Source of the DNA: Pisolithus tinctorius | Taxonomy: Eukaryota > Basidiomycota > Agaricomycetes > Boletales > Pisolithaceae | Length of the DNA: 64,000 bases | Direction: 5' to 3' | NCBI GenBank assembly: GCA_024663395.1 | Contig: JANFAH010000022.1 | Location: 186,001 to 250,000, forward strand | In this document: in pieces, positions 57,720 to 64,000 of the stretch | Layout: each line of letters starts with the position of its first letter | How positions within the stretch are numbered: position 1 is the first letter of the stretch | Notes under the pieces: model-generated | The model's database searches: none | Told to the model about the DNA's origin: nothing | The model's input: only the letters and a program-made list of their open reading frames with translations | Made by a program: the position numbers and the translations under genes

Positions 57720-59291
57720 TTACAGGTCGCGGAGATCGTCCTTCAACCTTTGCAACTCCTCCCGTCTAGCCCGCGCAGTCTCGATGCGATATGTCACCCG
57801 CCTCGCCAGCATCCCCAGCAGCCGGTAGACCTGCTCCAACTCGAACTCCTCGTCCTCGGCCCTCGCCTCGAGCACTCGCAGATGCTCGACGATGTTCGCT
57901 GTCGACCGCTCGCGTGGGTACTTGACCTCCGGAATTTCCGCAGCAGAAGGAGTGTTGCTCTGGACTGGCTCTTCGACGCCTCCTGGTTCGTTTAACAAGC
58001 CGGTCGCAATCGCGAAAAATGGCTCGAACTCTGTTTGCGGTTCGTCGACAGGGGCTGGTAGAATTGAAGGTCCGGGCGTTGGAGTAGCCCCGCGGAAAAA
58101 GAGATGAGGTGAGGGCAAGGGATCGTGGGGGGAAGGGGTCGGTTGTGGCGTAGGGGAGCGTGTGGGGGTCGGATCAGGCTGCCGTTTGCCAGCCGGGATT
58201 TTCAGTGTAAGCTTCTTAGCAGGCCCGGTTACAGGTTCTGCCGGGGCCGCCTTCGAAGTCGTAATCGATTTGACCCGTTTGTGGGACAGGCCTGCTTCCC
58301 CAACGGTACCGGAGTTCTTTCGCTGAAGGTGGTGTCAGCTCGTTCCCCTTGCGGAATTTCACCTGTTCGGCACTCACCTTCCTCCCTACTCCACGAGAGC
58401 GCGAGCACTTGCGCTTCGCCTTCTGGCACCGTTTACAGGACGATTCTGGCTCCCCGACGCATCTGAGGTTCACCTGTGCACACGTCTCGCAGGGCTCGTT
58501 GTCTCCAGCCACGCGAGGTCCCTTTGCAGAAGGACCTGGTTCGCCTTCGCCGTCACCCTCGTCATCGTCGACGTCATCAGCCAGCTCGTCCTCCTCGCTG
58601 GTGGCCTGCGGAATTTTCGTTGAAGTCAGCGTTCGTGCTCGGGGTTGTCAAGGACGAGGAACGCACCTTCTGTTTCCCTTTTCCTTTACTCGCACTACCA
58701 GAGCCCCCCCCTGCCGAACGTGCAACTCCTCTTGACGGGTGTCCTTCGGTGTCCTCTGGCGCGTGGTCTTGGCCCTCCTCTCTTGCTGTTTGGCCCCGGG
58801 TACGCACTGACGGTGCCTTGGCCAACCTCTCAGCCTCCAAACGCGCTCTCTCCTCGACCCGCTCCTGGTAGTCCTCGAAGACGTCGTCGATGTGGAATCT
58901 CCGCTGCCCTTCTGGCCGACGAAGATCTGCTATGGCTATCGCCACAGGGATTACCTCGTTCTGCCATATCGCGGATTCTTCGGTCATCTCACGGAGGTTG
59001 GCGTCGCGCACCTTCGGGATGGAGATTTCGTTCTCATCGACGTACTTCCACCACGAGTAGATCCCAGCCTGGAGACCTGTTAGCGCATCGCGGGGCGCGA
59101 GTATCTAGTGAACCCACCCAGGTCTGGTCCCAGTCCCCCACCCACTCGTATATCGCCTCCAGGCTCTCTTCGGGTTGCGGTGCCGTGTCAATTAGCACCC
59201 TGACGTGCCTCAGAGCTGCTGACAGCGAGGTAATGGCCTGGTCCCTCATGCTGAACACAGGTCGTGCGTCGCGGATCGAGTAAGCTTGCAT
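57720..59291 (-). CDS. Antisense spliced gene of Gypsy element 2: Zn2Cys6-type protein
   Basis: Four exons on the minus strand, 59291-59118, 59068-58667, 58605-58378 and 58322-57720, give 468 residues in frame; introns have GTGGGT, GTGCGT and GTGAGT donors. An N-terminal alpha-helical region (DWDQTW-AGIYSWWKYVDENE, REMTEESAIWQNEVIP) leads into a charged helix (EERARLEAERLAK), an acidic stretch, then residues 231-259 with C-x2-C-x6-C-x7-C-x2-C-x6-C (CETCAQVNLRC...CKRCQKAKRKC), exactly the Gal4-type binuclear zinc spacing with the basic KAKRK box. A Pro-rich linker and a C-terminal coiled coil (EHLRVLEARAEDEEFELEQV) follow. It reads against gag-pol, converging on its 3' end; its promoter would lie in 59292-59558 or the 3' LTR. 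Role unknown; DNA binding is inferred. Confidence 0.82.
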
Positions 59292-59558
59292 GTCGATGGG
59301 AGGATGAGACGTTGGGAGCAGGTTAGGTGAGCGAGGGTGTTGTCGGGAGAGTTTGACGAGCGGTGGGCCACCTTCTGGGCGAGTTTAAATTCCGCAGGGC
59401 CATCTCGTACAATGCGGAATTTCCCTCTGCACGAGGCAGAATTCCGACCATGCGCCATCATTGTTACGTAACGTCTGCCGAAGTTCCTCCGTGCTCGTCT
59501 CTGTCGCGTCTCGGTTCGGTCTGACCAAGGACGGTCAGCATTCGCAGTCCCCGGGAGG
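59292..59558. promoter_or_regulatory. Region between antisense gene and 3' LTR
   Basis: It holds the antisense gene's likely promoter and, at its right end, CCCCGGGAGG directly before the LTR, a short purine tract (GGGAGG) that may prime plus-strand DNA synthesis. AATTCCG-type motifs occur here at least three times. Confidence 0.45.
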
Positions 59559-60557
59559 TGTAGGGAGCCGTATACTCCCTGAGGCTGGAACAGGAACCTG
59601 TCACTAAATTCTGCAGGCCTCTACGACAAACCCGTTTCGGAATTTTTCCTGCTCATGACCTCGTGTTTCCTCCCAACCCCTGTCGCCTTCGGAGTTTCTA
59701 CCGACCTTCTGCATGTCACTCAGTCATCAAAACGCTGATCTGGAAATTCCGCATCCGTGCAGAGTCATCCGGAATTCAGTAGCCGTGCCTCCCCTCAGCC
59801 ACGTCACCAATCGTCTGTGCCACTTTCCTCTAAAAAACTCCGGATTCCCCTGTCGCCCTAAATTCCGCAAGCTGGACTTCGTGCCAGTACGCTATGCTCT
59901 GCCCTCCTGTGCCACTCGGCTCCACCTCCCACTTGTACGCATACTCTCGTTCTGTTGGAAGATACCCCTTACCGTTGTCCCGCTCTTGCTCTCGTCTACT
60001 ACCCAACGGTCTATTTCACGTGCTTCTGTATTTCGCTGACGTCTGACGTCCCTTCCCTTATTTTCCGGTCTTTTAGTTTTCCCGCCCCACCTTACTCCGA
60101 CTCGTACCTACTTTCCCTGTACTATATAATTCTGTCATGATGTCGGAAAATAGGGCACCCACCTTTTGAGTCGCTATCCGTGTGTGTTCTGCGAGTTCGA
60201 GAGTTTCGAGAGTCTAAAGTGCGTACATAGAGTCTGCTGCGTCTTCAGTGTCCCCAGAGGTCTTCGTGTCTCTCGCGTCCTCCAGCCCTGCACACCTAAT
60301 CCCGTGTCCCTTTCGCTTCGAATTCGCTCCTCTTGACGTGTAGCGACCCCCTCGGAATTTCATATACCCATCTTGCTGCTCCTCACGCGTCTACATCTGC
60401 CCGGAATTAAAATTCCGCGACTCTCGCTCGAATTTCCCCACCGCTTCTAAGCCCTTTCTCGACCTCTCCTTCCACACAGTACCCCTTGGGACGATCCTAG
60501 GGAATTCTCCCTTCACCCTTCCTCTAGTCGCACACTTCCCAGAAGTCGTGTCCCACA
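59559..60557 (+). repeat. 3' LTR of Gypsy element 2
   Basis: 999 bp, pairs with 50121-51119. TATA box at about 60123-60130. Eleven of the twelve differences from the 5' copy fall at CpG sites. Confidence 0.95.
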
Positions 60558-61440
60558 CCGCGATCATTCTGGACCACTTTCATCCAATGTGTCGATGATG
60601 ATGACCACATTCCCAACCATATGACCAGAGACCTCACACAATGGTTCCAAAATGAGCTTCTGCCACTGCAGCGTGACATCAGAGGAGGTCTTCAGAGGTT
60701 CATCTGTCGCAAGTGCACCCACTAAGGCTTGCCGGAATGCAGGATCACGTTCTGCCAAATCGCAAGTGATTGTCCTGAATATCTTTTCTTCAAGGTGCTC
60801 TGCCTGCCAGTCACAGGAAAAGCAAAAACAAGACCCAACCCCCCCAACGTTCTTAAACCACAGAGCGATCATATGCACAATAGCAGATTTCCCTTTGCCA
60901 GCCTGCCCACAGAGCCAGAGAATGCACGGAACACTTTCATCAGTGTCATAGATCCAGTCGATAATCTCCGTAAGGACATCAGTTCTAGTCCCGTCAAGGC
61001 ATTTCTTGGTCCAATTGGGACCTGCACCTCTGGCACGGCCCAAACCATCCAAGTTCAGGTCTTCAAGTATGCGGAATGCATCAACCTGGACCCCCCAGTC
61101 TTCATGATGCCGGTATTGTTCCATCAGGTCGTCTAGCACCTGGATGTATGCAATGGAAATGTCCTGCATCTCATATTCTACATCTTTCCCGGATTTCTTC
61201 CCTGATACCACGTTACATTTGGCTTGGGAGATGAGCAAGTGGGATGGATGTACAGAAGTCCTCTGAGGCGGATTAATTCTTGATGAACTGCACCGCACCA
61301 CTGGTCACCAGTGCGATCTTTGCGAAGGTTTCCCGCATGCCAGACATATCCTTGGGGGTAGATTCTTTTGTGAGAAATTTGTAATCCTTTCTGATTGTGT
61401 CCAGCAGGCGAGACAGCCACTCGGCTCAGATCTCTTGAAC
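60558..61440 (-). pseudogene. NACHT-WD40 NOD-like receptor, 5' part
   Basis: The frame 61301-60564 carries the linker LNLDGLGRARGAGPNWTKKC typical of these receptors and the NACHT ATPase with Walker A GQAGKGKSA and Walker B-like VVIIIDTLDES. A TGA (60564-60566) follows just before the Gypsy insertion point; past it the frame continues into 50120. Upstream, 61180-61440 contains remnants of the preceding helical domain in shifting frames (LSRLLDTIRKDYKFLTKEST, MRETFAKIALVTSGAVQFIK), with an in-frame stop near 61265. The N-terminal effector domain is not identified. The gene had at least one disabling change in addition to the insertion. Confidence 0.85.
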
Positions 61441-61720
61441 TATGAACATCTACGTTCGACTATGTAAGATGAGGAGTGCATCCAAGAATGAGAACATACC
61501 TGAGAAACAGCTGCTAACATTCCCAGCATCATCCGGGTGTTGGGATGGATCTGGTGCAGGCGTGCAGTCAGCGGATGGATGTAGACAAATGAATGCCCAC
61601 CTTAGAGCTAGTTCGGAAACCTCGGGTAAGTCACAATTAGTTCCTTCAATGCTTGTACATGTTTTTCCACTGGGGCAGTTCGCATATTGAGTTTGAATTG
61701 AGTTTGAAACATGTCCTGCG
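61441..61720. other. Receptor upstream region, possibly one more exon
   Basis: On the minus strand GTATGT..CATAG (about 61499-61439) could be an intron. The sequence above it (about 61500-61620) is open in one frame but has no recognisable domain. Confidence 0.3.
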
Positions 61721-63175
61721 ATGGATTATGATGATCTGGATCACCTTAGGCTTGCCTGGGTATTGGCTGCCACCGTTGTTGCCCTTGTATCCCAGTACAC
61801 TCTGGATTCACTAACTCACTCGATGCCTAATAAGACTAGTGCTCCCACTCCACAAGTTCATTGGAACCATGAAGAAACTGCTGCTCTTGTAAGGTTCCTG
61901 CATGACAACCAGCATGAGGCAGGCAATAATGGGAACTTCAAGATGGCTACATATCAAGCTGCTGCCCTGCATATTGCCAACTATCACACAGATGGACCTC
62001 CCAAGAACTATCAAGTGGTGAGAAACAAGTGGACTGGCTATATAAGTCAGTGTTGTAAACTGCTTGTGATTTTTACTGATCTTCTGTCATAGATTCAAAA
62101 GATATATTGCAATATCGAGTACTATTGAGCACAACCATCTGGAGCCCACTGGGATAATGAGAAGGGGGCTAATATTCAGGGTCAGCATGCCAAGCAGGTG
62201 TTTGAGGATTTTGTGAAGGTATTTTTATTTTTATTTTTTAACCCCATGGCTTGATGAACTGATGATTACTCTTAGAGTCACCCCCTCATTTGCCAGTTCA
62301 AAACGAGTGGATGGGATCTATATCCCTATGTTGCAGATATCATACCCCATGGTGGTGCCCATGGGGCCAACACCTTTAGTCCAGATAGTTCCAATGCCAC
62401 CACCAACAGCCTAGACAATGGAGATGGTGGAGTGCCAACCATTCAACCAACCACTTCTGCTTCAGCACCTGCTGAATCCGCACCCTCCTCCACTCCCACA
62501 CCCATCGAACCCATATCTACTTCAGTGCCTGCTGATTCTGTGCCAGTGCTTCCCCTAGTCCTGCCTGGGTCAGACGATGACCATTTCCCATTTTTTGACA
62601 ATCCACCATCTACCATCAACCCATCTGACATTTCTATCCCTCCATCCAGTGCTCCGCCATCTAGTGGGAAGTGGTCTCACACCGAGATGCTTGGTGATGA
62701 CGAGGTTTTGACTACCATGTCCATTTTCCCGTATGCCAATGCAAGTGACATTTCTGCTACTGCTCCCACCTCCAACAAATGCACCAACCTCTCTGCCACC
62801 TTGGACTATGCAAAAAGCTCCTGTTCCCATTGTTCTTGCAATCCTCCGCCTCTGCCTTCACTTGCGATATCAAACCCTATTGCAGTAGGCCTACAAGGCT
62901 CGATCAATTTCCTCACTTCATCAATCAACACATTGATGACATCTGCCATCGATAAAGTGTTGACAACGAGGGCACAAGCAATTCATTTACTGGACAATCA
63001 AGACCAAGATTTCCCCAGTCCCATCAAAGCATTCATCTGATGGTTCATCGTGCAGAATCTCGGCTTTGCTGATGTATACTTGGGGATGGCAAAGAAGGAA
63101 GATTGTTTGGCACTTGCTGAACTGGAGTATCGGATGAAACTCAGGGTTGGTAGTTCTCAGACTGGTACACAGTAG
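61721..63175 (+). pseudogene. PIF/Harbinger Myb/SANT-like protein, decayed
   Basis: A Myb/SANT-like (Myb_DNA-bind_3 type) domain is encoded at about 61850-62045: VHWNHEETAALVRFLHDNQH, NFKMATYQAAALHI, VVRNKWTGYI. Exons follow across introns at about 62046-62093 and 62219-62277 (HWDNEKGANIQGQHAKQVFE; CQFKTSGWDLYPYVADIIP), then a Ser/Pro-rich region and a C-terminal helical part. In Harbinger transposons this protein binds the element ends and brings the transposase into the nucleus. In-frame TGA codons at 62126-62128 and 63038-63040 disable it. The start is uncertain: ATG 61721 or the in-frame ATG at 61823. Confidence 0.65.
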
Positions 63176-63341
63176 AAAATACTATAGGTAGATTTGATGT
63201 TTGCTGTACTTCCATACCTGTTATCACTGTATCGCAATCTTTTTTTTCTTTATCACAATCTATCTTTTTTTTCTTCATCACACATGAGAGATCCAAAAGC
63301 GTACATATATTGCATGGTATGGGAAGAAATGAACTACATGT
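63176..63341. other. Interval between the convergent Harbinger genes
   Basis: T-rich, with TTTTTTTCTTTATCAC repeated in part at 63240-63280. No gene. Confidence 0.45.
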
Positions 63342-64000
63342 CTACAACATTGATATATCACTCATACCACTACTGGTGTTCATGGAGTCATCAGAGCTAT
63401 AGTCATCGCTACCTGAGGGCAATTGCCCGAGATCCTGCAATTGAATAATTTCCTGATAATCGTCCCACATATGTTGAGTGATCTGGTCACGGAAAGTGCA
63501 TGCCGCTTCAAGCTGACCTACATTGGGATTATCTTCATTGGCTCTGCCCTCATCTGCTGATCCCCCAGGCCCTCCTGCACCTTGCTTGTCTACATGGACA
63601 TCCTGTCCTGGCATCAGACCTTCTTTGGCATTGTGAGTACAGATGAAGTTGTGCAGTGCACAGAGTGCTGAGGGGATTCGGCCTTGGATGTCAATGTTGT
63701 ACTCAGGGCTTAGTAGTAAGATGTGAAAACGATGCTTGAGGACACCAAATATTTGCTTGATGACGTTGCATGCAGATGAGTGCCAGAGGTTGAACAACTC
63801 TTCTTTGTTCCTGGGTCTTGTCAGTTCAGCAGGACGATAAGATGGATAATTCAAAGACAATTACCTTAAATGTGCTCGGTGCCACTCTGCAAGGTGGTAG
63901 TGAGTCGCCTGGTATGGGACTAGAATTTCTGGGCACAGGGGGAATCCAGCATCCACAAGGAGAAACTTTCCTGTTGGGATGACAAGCCCTTTTGTATGTG
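63342..64000 (-). pseudogene. PIF/Harbinger transposase (DDE_Tnp_4), C-terminal part, runs off the window
   Basis: From the right edge the minus strand reads GKFLLVDAGFPLCPEILVPY and ATHYHLAEWHRA, then an intron of about 40 nt, then the frame 63860-63342 with ELFNLWHSSACNVIKQIFGV, KHRFHILLLSP and PSALCALHNFI. This is the end of the HARBI1-like DDE nuclease; the Asp of DAGFP and the Glu region HSSARN-I(E)-FG are the second and third catalytic positions in the family. Here the third position reads VIKQIFG: Lys where Glu is expected, a likely inactivating change. An acidic tail follows. It converges on the Myb-like gene. The 5' half lies outside the window. Confidence 0.75.

Larger units (their letters stand above)
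50121..60557 (+). mobile_element. Gypsy-type LTR retrotransposon, element 2 (young, intact)
   Basis: 10,437 bp, inserted in the NACHT region of a receptor gene. The 999-bp LTRs differ at twelve sites that I count. Flanks share CCGC (50117-50120 and 60558-60561); with one copy removed the receptor frame is continuous. Order: 5' LTR, primer site, gag-protease, -1 frameshift, pol (RT, RNase H, integrase, no chromodomain), then on the opposite strand a spliced Zn2Cys6-type gene, then 3' LTR. All three reading frames are open. Unlike its surroundings, the element is rich in CpG and in the heptamer AATTCCG. Confidence 0.95.

Noticed and set aside
57885..58871. Plus-strand frames opposite the element 2 antisense gene
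   Set aside because: Their translations are Pro/Ser-rich complements of the minus-strand exons and lack splice or domain support.

Overview
The window comes from a mushroom-forming basidiomycete (Agaricomycete). Genes carry many short GT-AG introns (about 50-80 nt), and the transposon families (Crypton, Plavaka, Gypsy chromovirus, PIF/Harbinger) and a NACHT-WD40 receptor are typical of that class. Housekeeping genes are DCN1, an MPP6-like exosome cofactor, FES1, GPHR and the palmitoyltransferase AKR1.

Layout. 1-15.6 kb is a transposon graveyard: a fragment of an RNA polymerase II large-subunit gene, a broken Crypton recombinase, a Copia gag fragment split by a 7.45-kb Gypsy chromovirus (LTRs 4105-4589 and 11075-11559, 5-bp target duplication ACCTC), a repetitive-family protein, a Plavaka transposase remnant and a helicase tail. 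15.8-18.4 kb holds a small RNase P/MRP-type gene and DCN1. 18.4-25.8 kb and 28.6-34.9 kb are long stretches without a gene I can support, separated by a proline-rich hypothetical gene and MPP6. 34.9-47.0 kb is dense housekeeping sequence: a four-span membrane protein, FES1, a second unknown membrane protein, GPHR and AKR1 (the last two divergent from a 150-bp shared promoter). 47.5-61.4 kb is a NACHT-WD40 receptor gene cut in two by a 10.4-kb Gypsy element (LTRs 50121-51119 and 59559-60557). 61.7-64.0 kb is a decayed PIF/Harbinger element that runs off the right edge.

The most unusual material is in the two Gypsy elements. Each carries, between pol and the 3' LTR and on the opposite strand, a gene for a protein with a Gal4-type Zn2Cys6 cysteine cluster preceded by a charged helical segment. 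In the younger element this gene has four exons and is intact; in the older one it has two TGA stops. Both elements join gag to pol by a -1 frameshift at a canonical heptamer abutting the gag TAG codon (A_AAA_AAA with an H-type pseudoknot; G_GGT_TTT with a two-part hairpin). The younger element is also studded with about fifty copies of AATTCCG/CGGAATT in LTRs, coding regions, introns and both strands, against three I found in the other 53 kb. Because Zn2Cys6 proteins bind CGG triplets, the antisense protein may recognise this array; that is inference.

A second theme is CpG-directed mutation. LTR differences are transitions, nearly all at CpG sites, and almost every premature stop in the old transposons is TGA where the family has arginine (CGA). 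The receptor and the transposon graveyard are CpG-poor, while the inserted young Gypsy element and the housekeeping genes are CpG-rich, with sharp borders.
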